The notes: generated by a model from the sequence alone, not told the origin. A stretch of 64,000 nucleotides of DNA from Cyanoderma ruficeps (GCA_008694505.1 VZDJ01007749.1:8578601-8642600), one strand, 5' to 3'; positions 25,700-38,417 are shown, counted from the stretch's first letter. Numbers and translations are program-made.

Positions 25700-25897
25700 A
25701 TGTGAACCTCGAACCTTTTGTCACATATGAGTACAGGGTGGCTGCTTGGAATAGCTATGGAAGAGGTTTCAGTGAAATTAGCAGAGCTGTCACTAAGCAA
25801 GATGTGCCACAAGGTGTAAGTCCACCAAAATGGGCCAAAGTAGATAATCGGGAAGACATGATACTTCTGAACTGGGAGGAACCACTTCAACCAAATG
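25700..25897 (+). CDS. USH2A: Usherin exon 53-equivalent: FN3 C-terminal half plus next FN3 N-terminal half
   Basis: The exon is 198 bp with equal phases (1-1). The acceptor is TTTTCTAG|AT and the donor AATG|GTATTG. The first half (DVNLEPFVTYEYRV, AAWNSYGRG, AVTKQD) has the tyrosine corner and F/G strands of an FN3 domain; it completes the domain interrupted by the cysteine-rich block. At VPQGVSPPKW a new FN3 domain begins, with LLNWEEPLQPN before the intron, which splits the glycine codon of the PNG motif. This domain lacks the C-x4-C pair seen in several usherin FN3 units. Confidence 0.97.
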
Positions 25898-26479
25898 GTA
25901 TTGATACTTTTTTTAGTGTTCTTTCTATCATTCTGATGACAGTGTTCCAAAATCACAAAAGATATCTTAATTAACCCTTGTCACTGAAGTACACATATTC
26001 CTAAACTCTGCAGGGAGGTTTTGTTCTAGGTTGCAATAGTTTTCACTGCAGGTAAGAGGAGAGTCTTCTTCACAGAAGTCAATTTAGCATGTTTTTACAA
26101 AGTGCCAAAAAGCCTATTTTGGGAACAGTTGTAAATAGTGAGTGTGCAAATATGATCAGAAAATGACAATCATCCTAAGAGGTAGTCGGGGATTCAGGGG
26201 TAGAGCTGATGGTGCTTACATTTATTTCAGGAAGTCTTGCTTATTATTTTTGAACTGTGAGGAAACTTGGAAAGGCTGTCACTAAAAACTGGGATCTACT
26301 CAGGTGCTGATGCAGATGCTGAGGAAAGTAATTGACATTTAACCTTTAATCAGAATGATTATCTGTTACTGTGGTCATGCAGATATTTTATTGAATGTTT
26401 TCTGTGTGCAGAGTAGCTTATTATCCCATCACACAGGATCCCTCAGCTAACAAAAGGGAAAACTTTCTTTCTGCAATAG
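25898..26479 (+). other. USH2A: Short intron (582 bp)
   Basis: GT-AG intron (GTATTG ... CTGCAATAG). No repeat or other element is seen in it. Confidence 0.9.
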
Positions 26480-26634
26480 GTCTTATTATTCACTACATCA
26501 TCCTCCGAAATGGAATCGAGCATTTTAGAGGAACAGAAATGAGCTTCACAGACACCAGTGGGGTCCAGCCATACCAAGAGTATTCCTACCAGCTGCGAGC
26601 CTGCACTGTTGCTGGTTGCACAGACAGCAGCAAG
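26480..26634 (+). CDS. USH2A: Usherin exon 54-equivalent: FN3 C-terminal half
   Basis: The exon is 155 bp: two bases complete the PNG glycine, then 51 codons end in phase 0. The acceptor is GCAATAG and the donor AAG|GTTAGT. It holds FN3 strands C to G: LIIHYIILRNGIEHFRG, SFTD, YQEYSYQLRACTVAGC and SSK. The C-x4-C pair (ACTVAGC) is typical of usherin FN3 units. GGA at 26530-26532 and ACT at 26605-26607 fall at the positions of human Gly3546 and Thr3571, both sites of known disease missense changes as I recall. Confidence 0.97.
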
Positions 26635-28412
26635 GTTAGTGAAGTGGGATTCATGAAAACTGGTGCCAGGATTTTGTTAGCCAGTGTGGCAACACTGAAA
26701 TGCTTTCGGAAAGGTGTAATTTGAAGACACACTGATTATTGAGAAAGTAAAAAAACCCATCAATAACCTGATTTGGATTCAGCTACCGACACGTGAATAT
26801 TTGGAGCCCCATGTGGATACAAGCAAACAGAGGAAGAAAGCAGTATCTCAGTCTTGGCAAAGCTGAAATTGCACTGTAGGAACTGATGTTTGTTAAAGAG
26901 AAAGCTGTACGTGGCAGAATAGAATAAGGAATATTAAAATGTGCCTTCTCTAAATCTGGAAATTAAATTTTTGCTTCTCACTAGGAGGTCTATAGCCTCT
27001 TCTTCCTTGCTGTTTCTTAGATCATCTGCTTTAGTTATAGTCTATCAATTTGTTCAACAAACTTCTTACTCTTCCACTCCAGTGGAAAAGCCTCCTTTCA
27101 CTATATTACTCTTTTCTGGCTTTCTATATCTGCACTTGCTTCAGGCTTTACTGTTCCTTTGTGTGCAACCTGCCTCAGCTTCAGTTTTTAGCAAACGGGA
27201 TCTCTTACCTCCCTTTCTCAGCATCATTTCCTTTTGTATCACTTTGAATCATGGAAGCCTTTCACCAGCATTACTATTTAACCAGCTCTGGTCTTTATTC
27301 TGCAAAGTACCTGCCTTATTCATCATTTGCAAAAAAACGATTTCTTAAGTGACCTCTTTTTCACAATATTATTCTTGCCTCTTTGAAAATGAATTTTTAG
27401 GACTACAAGGGTAAGGTCTGTGGGGCAGAGGTGGGGAGTAATGAGTAATTGCCAGTGCTTAAATGTTTTCTTATTCATGCAAATCTCAGCCAGAAGTCTA
27501 AAATAAAAAACACTGAAGCAGATGGATGAAGATAGGTGGGTAGTCCTTTGCCTGCACACAGAGCTGTGGTCTGGAAACTATGTAAGCACAGTTGCTGCAA
27601 CCACTGACCTGATAATAAATCCTGCTTATTTCACTTGCCTGTAATTAAGGAGTTTACTTAAGTGTTGCAAACACTGAAGTCTGCAAGTAGGGACTGATTC
27701 CACCAAATGCGCTAAGACAATATATTATAGAGGGCACATTTTATATTTACAGCATAATATAAATACTTTATGGTGGTAATAACAGAAAAAGAAAAGTGAT
27801 TCTCGAAGAGAAAATGGCCTGACTCACTTATTAAACCAATGTAATTTGGAAATGCCTCTTCTGTAGCTGATAGTGGAGATGTGTCAATAGAAAATTACCT
27901 TTTTCCTTTTTTTTTGTTTTGGTAGCAAGAACTTAACAAGCGCAAACTTATCCTATCTTTCAAAATCTTTTGATTCCTTGGAGAAGTATGGAGTTGCAGA
28001 TAACTACAATAGAGTTCAGATTGCATGGGATATATGGAGGCTTAGCCCCATGTTTACTGGTGCTTAAAATATATGAAATCAGGCAGTTAAAATGCAGAGA
28101 CACTGACAAACCATATGGAAGAGAGTTATCAAGAGTTTTCAAGCAATACAGTTTTTGTTGTTTCACCCTGTGCCGTACACTGCAGCTAAAACGTGGTGAA
28201 CCTGTTGTGATAAATTGTAGACACAGACTTATGTAATGTATTCAAGGTCAGATTTCATTGTGAAAAAGGAGGAAAAAAGCAACTACTTCTCCAGCCCCTT
28301 GGTAATGATATGCCAGCCCAAACAACATTTTAAAACAAAAGTGACATTCTCATTGATCATGGTATCTAGTGTACTATTACATTAAATTGCTGTTTAATTC
28401 ATATGTCTTCAG
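26635..28412 (+). other. USH2A: Intron, about 1.8 kb
   Basis: GT-AG intron (GTTAGT ... TGTCTTCAG). A T/C-rich stretch at about 26950-27350 gives a chance open frame of 135 codons without recognisable domains. No mobile element is identified. Confidence 0.85.
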
Positions 28413-28611
28413 GTAGTTGCAGTCACTGTCCAAGGAGTCCCTGAGAGCGTTCAGCCGCCAGAAGTCAGTGCTCTGAACTCCACAGCATTGCATTTAAGCT
28501 GGGTTGCACCCACGAAACCAAATGGGATCATCAGAGAGTACCAGATTAGCCAGCTGGGGAGAGGACTTATATACATTGATGCTGCAGGCAGAATGCAGCA
28601 CACAGTGTCAG
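28413..28611 (+). CDS. USH2A: Usherin exon 55-equivalent: end of one FN3, N-terminal half of the next
   Basis: The exon is 199 bp, starts in phase 0 and ends one base into a codon. The acceptor is CTTCAG and the donor TCAG|GTAAGG. VVAVTVQ is the G strand of the preceding FN3 domain. GVPESVQPPEV opens the next one, with LHLSWVAPTKPNGIIREYQI as the B-C strands and the PNG motif unbroken here. A sequon (NST) precedes LHLSW. It starts with GTAGTT right after the acceptor. Loss of this exon would shift the frame. No open frame longer than the exon exists here, so it was found by homology and splice sites. Confidence 0.96.
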
Positions 28612-31600
28612 GTAAGGAGGCAGAGCTCTTTGACAGGCTAATGTCCTGTCCTTAAGATATAAGACAGTATTAATATATTAAAAATGCCACTTGTCAGTAA
28701 CTTTGAAATCCCCAGTACTGTGCACACTTTGGAATGCTTTATCATGACTTTACATATCTTAAATTTATTTTTTTTTCCAATTTCTTTCATTTCTAGCTGC
28801 TGTTTGTTAAAATATTAATAGATTTAATTTCAAAATTTTAAAATAAATCTGTCCAGCTGGATAGAAGATGCATGCTTTGTAGTGTGTGCGAGGATTTATA
28901 TATTCTGTGTAGGCCAGCCATCCCTTCATACAGATTCAACTCTGTCTTTTAACATCACTGATGTGCAGTAATGCAGTTGTGAATGTGTAGCAGTATAGGA
29001 TTGAGAAGGATCCAGTACTTTATGTCTGATATAATAAAAAAGAAAGGAAGATAGAATAGGAAAGATCCCGAATACTGTTTATAATATTCTATATTGCTTA
29101 TAGCCATTTTCTAAATGCTTGATGAAAGAAGATTTATTCCAGGGATTTTGCAGGAAAGTTTGGTTCAGATCTCAAATGTATTATTTTCACATATTCAATT
29201 TTTAGTTACTTTTGAATGTTACACTGAGTCAAAATCCCTCCTAGAAATGCTCCTGTTGAACACAGAGCAGGAACGTGCGCATTATGGGATATCTTTTTTT
29301 TCACTCTTTGACCTCAGGTTGCTCATTAATTTTTTGTATCTCACAAATGCATTAATTTTTCCCTAGTTTTCTTGCCCCACAAACAGAAAATTTCAAGATT
29401 CATATGTGGTACACACCATATGACAGCCAGCCAAAGAGCAGAATTTGACTTAGGGCACATAAATCCTCTAGAGCATAGATGACACTCTCAAATACCTCTT
29501 AAAGCCCGAGTCCTGAGTCAGGGTGGATCCCTTAGTTCTTTAAAAGATTTTGTCTCTGTTGTAGTCACTCACAGAAGAGCAAGATTGCTGTTCCTTCTTG
29601 ACAATATCATGCTCAAGTGTGAAATTCATCAATGGTGTATAACTCCTATCTCCATGTTCAGTGCTTCTGGACATGAGATATTAGCCAGAGTTGGTGGTAC
29701 ATGTTTTAGAATTGCTGTTGTAAGTTTACACTGCAAAGAAGGAACATTCCAACAAGGAGTGATTTACTGAACCCATTGAAAAATATTTCTCATGCTCCTC
29801 CAAGGCAGTTATATCTCCATTTTAATGCCAACACTACTTACCAGTTGGAAGTGAGAGGAAATGAAATTAAGTCCTGAGAAACTAGGATCTTTTTTTCTTT
29901 TGTGTGTCTGTTCTGTTACGCCACTGTCCAGTGCAGCCATGTTAAGCCAGGAATGAAGTAAGTTATCATTCCTCCTGACAGTCATAATCAAATCTTTTGC
30001 TGTTTTCTGCAGGAGCTTCCTTGGGTAATAATGTGGAATTCATGAGAGTGATTTAGCAATGTGGGTAATTATTGCTCTCTAAATTAAAAGAATACGATAA
30101 AAGAATCAAATTCACTTCATACATAATCTCTAATGTTTGAACTGTTTGTCTTATTCCCTGTGGATGTATGTTTCGATTTTCCCATTATCCTTGTTTTTTC
30201 TTTTTCTTTTTTTTTCTCCTCTCCAAAACTGCCTGCTTTTCCCTGAGCAACAGTTGAACATTAATGAAGCTGTAGTATTAGTATTTGTGGAGACTTTGGA
30301 TCTCGGGTCTCGCAAATAGCAGACATGAAGGCAAGCACCTTGCCACGGCACCATTGTCTTGCTGCTTATTTTTAATTACATCAAAGCTTTGGAAACATGA
30401 TCCCACAAATGCTTTGTGGGAATAGCGGTGAATGTGCTCATCATGTGAAATCCATAAATTGCTTATAATCCTCTCAAGATGTTAAAAAAAGCATTAAGTA
30501 ATTGAAGACAGGAAGTCCTCAGTTAATTATTTAGAGGTGTTATCAATGCTTTAAGCAAACTGAAGCATTTTCTGCTATCTCACTGAGTTGAATGCCACTG
30601 GGACCTAGGGGCAGCAGCCATCATCTTCTCATATTCTCTAATGCAAACAGCACATGGCAGCTTGTCAATAAAAGACCTTTTTATATCATTTATTACTGAA
30701 CACTTCCAGTACCCTGTACAGAACAATTTGGATGACAGTTATGGCATTGTTTCACTTTGTGTTACTACTACTTTACAAATGGGCCTGCTAATGCTTTGCA
30801 GTGGGGCCAGGCAGAGGGTAAGACTGAGGAAAATAATTAGGGGAATTGTAAAAGAAAGCCAAGAGTGCCCTCTTCAGCAGCAGCAGGTGGGTTTATAGGA
30901 AAGGTTCTTCTTAAATCCCCCCCTTTTAATACACTAAAGTTAATATCCCAAGTAAGAGGCTTTATCAACAATTTGTAGGATCAGCCATTTTTAGGTCAAA
31001 ACCAAGGAAGATAATTAATATTTATTTTAGTAAAAGAAATACTTTATGACTGAATAGTTTGAAATTCCTTCATCTGAACATATTCTCCATTTCAGGGCAA
31101 TGAAAACTGAAGAGATACCAAAGTGTTGTCACTGGTCAAGTCTATTTCCATGTGTAGCACTACATCATTAATAATATTTATCTGAAGGAAACTCTTGGGA
31201 ACGAAGGGGTTGTGTGAGGCTGTGGTCAGCAATCTGACATCCTCCCCAGTAAAATTCCCACAGCAGGGCCCAGGAGCGTTATCCTGGGAGCTAATTACTG
31301 ACCTTGCTGGAGCCATACCCACAAATGGAGACAAAGAGTATCAGAAGGAATTGATTTAGCTAATAGAACAATGCATTCTTAAAAAAACCCCACTGTTCCA
31401 CAGCCTTTTGGCAAATGACAAATGCTGCAACAATATAAATGACTGCTTAAGTTGACCAAAAAGAAATTTAAAAATTCCCCACAATAATAAACCACAAAAG
31501 AAGAGGAGGGGAGGAATATCTTCTAGTAAGCAATCAAGTAGAGACATTAGAAAAGCAAAATGGTGCTTATATTTCAAGATTATCTTACTTGTTATTTTTA

Positions 31601-34580
31601 TTAACAATCGCGTACCACATACATAGATTTGTACAGAATTTTCCAAAGCATGCATAAGGCAAGGCATCTAATGCAAAGCTTTACTAATCTAGATAAAAAA
31701 TCTGCTGTGACTGCCCCATATACATATATGGCTAGAATTTCAGGTATCAGATTTTCACCAATTAATTTAGTGAAACCATGTGCTCTTTTTTTAATGCTCA
31801 TTTTTCTCTTTAAAGTGTAGTTGTAAATGAGTATTTCTTTATTATGCATGTTTCCTTTAAAAGTGAACATGACTCCCTTTAGGGGAATTCAAGTAATTTG
31901 TTGCCACAGTAATCTTTTCTATCCTGAAATGTTAAATACTTGGCTTTCCTCCATGCCTTTGCCTCTCTCTAGTCTGCAACTGTCATTTTCTCCCTCCTTA
32001 CTTTTATACACTGTGTTCAGATGATTTTTCTTCTCTTCCAGTTCATGATTAGGTTACAGCAAGGGCTGTCCCTCTGAGTCATCTCTTTATTTTCTCTCCT
32101 TCACATCTTGTTCAATTTGTTAAGCAGCCTGCATGTCTTCCATTCAGTATTTTACCTTCCTATGTAACTGCTGCTTCCTCTTACACTCTATTTGTTTGTA
32201 ATATATTTTAATTAAAATATCTTGGTACAGGGTGTAAGCAAGTATTTCTTTGTAAATAAAGATCTTGCGCAGGCTTTTTTGTTACCACAGACTTGCCTTG
32301 TTGTTGAAATAATTCCATTTAGACACAAGAGCTACATCAAGACTAGGCTGTTAAGACTACAAAGCCACATGCTTAAAAATTGACCTGTATAATACCTATG
32401 AATCGACCTGTATAATCCTAATTCAGCCTCATCCACACAAACAATCCATATGACACAGCAGTACATTCATTTGTTCATAGCACTACTGACTTGTTCAGTC
32501 CACAATCTGTGCATCTTCCAGGGGGGAATAAAATGAAACTCCTGTATGGAGAACTGCTGCCTCAGCTTTGGCTGTGTTTACTGGGTTAATTCCTTCTGGG
32601 GGTTTCTGTGTAGATGGGCCTAATTCTTCTTCTGCCCAGAGCTGCATTCCCTTTCAAGGAGGCAGGAGCATCAGAACATGGAGCACAGTGTGGGAGACAG
32701 TTGCCAGCCCAGAGGGACCAAACGTGGATCACTGGGGGGCTGGTGGCAAGGGCTGCCAAAGGGAGTTGCCTGACATCCAGGGCTTCCATATTTGTTCAAG
32801 CTGTGATGCTGAGGAAGGCACATCTGTCTTTCACAGTTGCAACCACCTCCTCTTCATTTTCATTACCTTGCCTGAGACCTGAATTTCCTGAGCTCTCAGA
32901 GCTGCAGCTGAAGGCACAAGCTGCAGCTTGTGCCTGGATAGATAAAGTTTTGCACAACACCAGGTAGTCTGACAGCCAGATCCTAGGCAGGCCAAATGGC
33001 TTCCTGGCAGCTCCAACGAGATTTTCGGTTCTCACAGTCTCTTTAATTTGGTATCCTGATTCTGAGAGAGAAATCATGCACTTTTTTTTTTTGAGTTTAT
33101 GTGGTTTTTTATTGAGTTATTTGGGGAGATTTTTTTGTTTTGGTACTGTTTTAAGACATTTGTGAAAGCTCAGCAGGTTGTTGTTAGTAAAGCCTCTGTA
33201 CACTCTAAGGGTGGACACTACAAGAAAAAGTCTCTAATTACAATTAATCAGGCCAGAGACCACATACTGGAGAGAGTTTTTGAAGGACTGTGCCACAAAG
33301 CCCGTGAATAAAAGGAGATCAGTTTGTATTGTGCAATGTCCTGGCACTGGGATTTCCTAGTTTCTGAGTGTTTAGTTTTGCAATTTTAATATTTTCAGAG
33401 AGATTTTGTGTATAATTTGCTTCTTGTTGTACTTTTTGTATCCTTTACATTCAGGAACAGGAACCTTTATTTAATGTATTGTGAGGTATTAACAAGGGGG
33501 ACCTTGAAAACATGAGAAAGGGGTTTGTGCCTGGTGATATCTTAAAGATCAATTTTGAGAAATATCCTAAAGAGTAGTTTAGCAAAGGTGCAGTGTTGTG
33601 GGCTGGAGGGTGCTGTGTGAGAAAGGCTGATCAGCAGTTCAAGCTGAGCTGTAAGGTGATCTCACAGTGGTCTGCATCTTTAACAATTTGACTACAAGAA
33701 GCCTTTATTGGGTGCACAGAATTGGCTATTCTAAAAGCTCAATATCTTAGCTAAATTATGAGTGCAATTTTATGAGGATCCCTAACGTCAAATTCTTAAG
33801 CCACAGGCAGTTTGATGTCAAATCTGAAGTCATCGACACACAGCACAAGGATGTTTGAAAATTTCCCAGAAAAAGGCAAAGCAATATATTCTCATCTCAT
33901 TCAAGGACATCCAGCATAGGAGGTTTGAGTTGAAAGAAAAGTTTTAAAAAATTACAAGTAACTAAAATTTGTATCTTGTAAGGAGGGCTTGGTTGTCAGT
34001 TCAGCTTCTGCCTGCTTTGTAGCATTTATCATAAAGTCTTGTATCAAAGAGGGGAAAAAATAGAAGGAAAAAAATAGAAATTGGGGAAGTGGCAGAAGTA
34101 TGCTTGGGCTTGTTTGCAATGTAATAGAAGGTTTCATGTGCAAGTAAGTATTTTATTATCTTATTATTGCAAATGGATTTGTAATAAATTTTCAAACCAT
34201 TACAGACTATTCAGCTTTTCAAGTCCAAAACTCTAAGAAATTGCACTTTCAGGTGTTTTTCTGCATTGCAAGTGTCATCTAAGTTTTTTGATTTATAGTT
34301 GATTCAGATATATGAGGGATATTCCTAGATCCATTGTAGCATAGACAGACATTCAGTCTAAATTGTTTTGTTGGGTCTTTTAAATCAGTAGAGGATATAT
34401 AAATTAGTGAGAATTCACCATTTCAGTATTATTCAGATGTAATATAAGAACAGTTCACACTTTATGTTTGCCAGAAATGCTAAAGGTTAACTTTAGGTCT
34501 AGTAACTTTCTATGCAGAGATATAATTCTTGGAATGATTGATGTCAACATCTCAGCCTAACCTCTGTTTGCTCTTTCTAG
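28612..34580 (+). other. USH2A: Intron, about 6.0 kb
   Basis: GT-AG intron (GTAAGG ... GCTCTTTCTAG). A GC-richer part at about 32570-32960 yields overlapping chance frames on both strands but no recognisable domain or element. A short duplication of GACCTGTATAAT occurs at about 32383-32394 and 32405-32416. Nothing else is named. Confidence 0.8.
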
Positions 34581-34688
34581 GTCTGCAGCCATACACTAAT
34601 TACAGCTTTGTGCTTATTGCATGCACATCTGCTGGGTGTGCTTCCAGCCAACCACTTTCAGGTCAAACTTTACAAGCTGCTCCTCATG
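34581..34688 (+). CDS. USH2A: Usherin exon 56-equivalent: FN3 C-terminal strands
   Basis: This is the smallest exon, 108 bp with equal phases (1-1). The acceptor is CTTTCTAG and the donor CATG|GTAAGG. It encodes the F and G strands of the FN3 domain begun in the previous exon: GLQPYTNYSFVLIACTSAGC, then SGQTLQAAP, the linker to the next domain. The C-x4-C pair (ACTSAGC) and a sequon (NYS) are present. It is in-frame skippable, but the loss would remove half a domain. Confidence 0.97.
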
Positions 34689-35232
34689 GTAAGGGAGAAA
34701 GTCATTCTTATAGAACTGCAAAGAGATGGTCATACAGGCTTGTATTTTCTGACGGATTAACAAGATGCACAACTCTACTGTCATCCATCAAGCTATCATG
34801 TAGAAATTTACACAAGAGAATCTATGTCTCTTGGAGTTTTTGTATCTTGCCACATTCTCTTTACTGCCTGGACTGCACTTCTACTTTCTTTTTGTGAAAA
34901 TTTTCTCAAATTCATCTCTAAGTTCATTAGCTTCATTAATGAAGTTAGAATTAGAAGATGAATATTTTTTGAAGCACAAATAAATATGCAGAGACTACTG
35001 GGCATACAAAGGCTGCAGCCTTTGGCCTCATTCTCCGTTAATCTTTACCCTGTCTAACTGGTTGCATTTGTTATAGGATAAATACAGAAATTCTGTCATT
35101 CTCCCTGGCAATGTCTTATGTTTTCATTACATTGCTGAAAACAGCAGCACGACTATGGGGAAAAAAACCAAACAAAAACAACCTTTGAGTTTCTGTCATA
35201 AAATTAAAATAGTGTCATTTTGATTTTAATAG
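34689..35232 (+). other. USH2A: Short intron (544 bp)
   Basis: GT-AG intron (GTAAGG ... GATTTTAATAG). The acceptor has a weak pyrimidine tract (T and A mixed). No element is seen. Confidence 0.9.
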
Positions 35233-35416
35233 GGGTATGGCCGAAACCTCATCATATCATAGTCAGCTCAACAGAAGTGGAAATGTACTGGAGCGAACCA
35301 AGGGAACCCAATGGACTCATTACTCATTATCGATTATTCCGTGATGGAGAGCAGATTTTCCTGGGTGGCAGTACAGACCTGAATTTCACAGATGTTAACC
35401 TGCAGCCTAACAGTAG
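35233..35416 (+). CDS. USH2A: Usherin exon 57-equivalent: FN3 N-terminal and middle strands
   Basis: The exon is 184 bp: two bases complete glycine, 60 codons follow, and two bases (ag) begin an arginine codon. The acceptor is TTTTAATAG and the donor AGTAG|GTAAGG. GVWPKPHHIIV opens the FN3 domain; VEMYWSEPREPNGLITHYRL gives strands B-C with the PNG motif; FLGGS and LNFTDVNLQPNS lead to the E-F turn, with a sequon (NFT). CGT at 35340-35342 (Arg in RLFRDG) is at the position of human Arg3719, where a missense change is known. Confidence 0.97.
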
Positions 35417-36164
35417 GTAAGGCATGTTAAAGAGCTCAGGTTACAGGTGAAAGGCCTTGAAAAACATAGGTACTTGTGTTAGTGAAATGTACAAAATATA
35501 ACTTATCATGAACAAAAGAAAATTCTCTTACAATATTACTTTATATCTGAAAATGCTTGGAGCATTTTTAGGAGTCTTTCAAAGGTTAGAAAGGCCTTAA
35601 TCAGAGGACTTCTATTTTTTGTTTTGTTTTTGAGAATAGATCATTCTGATTCAAAGACGCAAAGCTTTTTTTTTTTTTTTTTTTTAGATGGTTTGTTAGT
35701 AGCTCAGTGGTAGACACTTTTCCATCATGGAATAAACTCTAAAAATTTCAGGTTTTATATGACAAACAGCACTGCAGATGGTATCTAATATTTCAGTGCA
35801 TATTGAACATATAGGCTCAAAAGTGACTGTGATATTTTTATAGAAGTTATTCCAAAATTAGTTTTTACACTTTTTGAGCCAATACTTCTCTTTCATATGT
35901 AAGCTAATTTGAATTTTAGTATTAGTATTTAGTATAGTATTTAGTATTAGTATTTTGGTTGTGGTATCTAAGGTTCTATGATAATTATTATTCTAAGTTA
36001 CTTTTCTCATATTAAGAAAACTTAAATGTGAAAATCTTCACTAATGCAGTACTTGTAATACTCACTGTATTCTCTTTTAATTGGTGAAAATAGAAATGTT
36101 CTGTTACTGATGTGCCTAAAGCTTCTAACTGCAGTGTCTACTGATCTTTTTTGTGTTTGTGCAG
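35417..36164 (+). other. USH2A: Short intron (748 bp)
   Basis: GT-AG intron (GTAAGG ... TTTGTGCAG). It contains a run of about 19 T near 35668-35686 and a small TAGTAT/TAGTATT tandem repeat at about 35916-35953. No other element is seen. Confidence 0.88.
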
Positions 36165-36322
36165 ATATGTTTACCAGCTGGAAGCCAGCACTTGGGGCGG
36201 CAGCAACACTAGTGATAAATATGTTATACAAACACCAGTAGGAACACCAGAGAAAATTCATGTCCCATATAATGTCACAGTAATTGATGCATATTCTATA
36301 TTTCTAGCTTGGGACGTGCCAG
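36165..36322 (+). CDS. USH2A: Usherin exon 58-equivalent: FN3 end plus start of next FN3
   Basis: The exon is 158 bp: one base completes arginine, 52 codons follow, and one base begins glycine. The acceptor is TTTGTGCAG and the donor CCAG|GTAAGA. YVYQLEASTWGGSN is the F strand and FG loop of the FN3 domain, without the C-x4-C pair; IQTPVGTPE is its end. IHVPYNVTVIDAYSIFLAWD begins the next domain. Sequons NTS and NVT are present. Joined to the next exon it reads DVPG-IFIV, as in the matching human segment where the FN3 motif is PPG rather than PNG. Confidence 0.96.
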
Positions 36323-37854
36323 GTAAGAATGTATTTCTATGTAGTACTTTGTAGAAAAATGAAAGGATTGAAAAATTAGTATGTCCAGGTAGGCAGCTGA
36401 ATCATTCTGATATTTTTATTCTTCATATTTGGTTTTAGTGTTTGTGATTTAAATAACCAGCATCTAAATCTGCTGTCTCCTAGAGACATGTTATTTTAAT
36501 AATATTGACCTAGATAATTGACATGGGTATTGTGAGGTTTAGCTGAGAAAAACCCTGCATGTTTTGGTGTTGTGAACTATCACTGAGTGCAAGTATTAAG
36601 GAAAAAAATCATCAAATTATAAGTTTTCTCTTCTGTTCATACTAACCTGAGTTATCACTGGGGGAACCTGACAACCTTTTAGGTCATGTGACAGAGATCC
36701 TGTGCTAGCTTTGACCTGATTGAGTGGATTTTACTTGCCCAAGCTCCATAGTGCTATGTGGATATGCTACCTTGCAGAATGGTGGGTCAGCAAACATCCA
36801 GAAGTATTTTTCCTCTAGTTACTCTTCTGAACATGATTAGGTGGCCTTCACCTGCTACAAAGCTGGGCTAACAGGGAATAATTGAATTATTGTATCTTTT
36901 TATGAGAGAAACTATGCAATGTTTCATCAGTATAGATCATAGCTTAAGTGATTGGTACACTTTACTGATGTTATAAAAATTATATGCTGTATTTATTGTG
37001 GGACAATGAGAGCCTTGTAATGAACAATCGTTTGTCTAGTGTAGTTCATCTCCAACAAGGTGTTTTCTAGTTTGTAGATGGTGGGTTTTTCAGTTAAAAT
37101 GACATCAGTTCTTTTAGAAACTTCAGATGTTTGCATATTGCAATAATAACCATTGTTGTTTTATCAATGAATTCATGGGAGTTTTAAATATATCCTCTTC
37201 CTAATTATTTAAGATGTCCTATCCTTGCTTAGCAAGGGTCAATTGGCATTAAAAATAAAGTCAACTAGAAAAAGTATTTTGCCTTCAAGACTGGGATTGC
37301 AAGTATTGTGGCAGTGCTTAGCAGTGCTCACCCTACCCATTTAAGCAATGATTAATAAATCTATAATACCCTGAGCTGTCAATCTTTTAGTTTTCAGGAG
37401 CACAAAATCCATTATAGAAATGCTATAATATATGAAAAAGATTAAAATCTTAAATTAAACTTTTCCCCCTACTGCCTGAAAGGATTTAGAACCCTGCAGA
37501 AGGCAGGTGAATTCAAATGGCATATAATCTACAGTTGGTTTTATTGGAAAGTGACTCATGCTGCATTATAGTTTTGATAATAAATATAATTTAAGGTACA
37601 AAATATTCAGCAACATTATAAATAGATTTAAAACATAAGAATGTGCTGGAATAGCATAAGCTGTGAAGAGTGGGGTGTTTCACAGAAAAGCTTGTCCTTA
37701 TTCTAGACCTTTTCCAGCTGCTTAAATTCCTGCTACTCACAGTAGCTTGCAAGCCTGCAAGGAAAACCAGGCTCTGTGTAGTACATTTGGTTATGTTGCA
37801 ATCAAGATTATGCATACAAAGGTCCGTCTGTTCCTGAAATCACACAATCAGAGG

Positions 37855-37873
37855 GAGGAGGAGGAGGAGGAGG
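37855..37873. repeat. GAG trinucleotide repeat
   Basis: Six consecutive GAG units on the + strand form a short purine microsatellite within the intron. Confidence 0.8.
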
Positions 37874-38110
37874 CTGGACATTATGGATCTGCAGAAGATG
37901 CAGGGTTGATGTATTCACACATCTGTCTCCTCAGTTGGGAAAGGAACGCGTTCTTCCTTCCACATGTTAGGACACACCTTGAACGCTTATCTCACTTCCA
38001 TGGATATTTGATAACTTAAACTCTTCCTCTTTGCCTTCTTGTTGTGGGGCTAATTATTTAGGTTTTTAAATATGAAGAGGGGATTTTCATACTGTGCTTC
38101 TGTTGGGTAT

Positions 38111-38200
38111 TGTCCTGGTTTCAGCTAGAATGGAGTTCATTTTCTTCCTAGTTAAGAAAAAGACAGGAAAGCAAATCCTGGTGTTCTTTTATTTATAGCA
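38111..38200 (+). mobile_element. LTR fragment (TGTCCTGGTTTCAGC family)
   Basis: TGTCCTGGTTTCAGCTAGAA followed by TGGAGTT, ATTTTCTTCCTAGT is very close to the start of an abundant avian endogenous-retrovirus LTR (ERVL-like, from memory). Similarity fades after about 90 bases, so the copy is truncated or diverged. No retroviral coding sequence is seen nearby, and its right border is uncertain. Confidence 0.5.
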
Positions 38201-38417
38201 CTTCAGGGCCACTAGCTGATCTTATAAGAACGGGGAGTACCAGCAGCTGAGGAATGTTACTGAATGTTACTGAAAGCTACCATGCTACTAATGCTGCTAA
38301 AACCTGTGGGCAGAAGTACAGTTCTTTGCAGAAGTTAGGAAAGTAATCATTGACCCTTCATAATCCTGCTTTGCACTCAGTCTGAGGTCCTTTGTGCTTC
38401 TAGAGGTTTTTTTTGTT

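Noticed and set aside
32568..33077. Several overlapping frames on both strands in a GC-richer intron segment
   Set aside because: Frames on opposing strands overlap without domain content; the segment could be an old unrecognised repeat, but I cannot assign a family.
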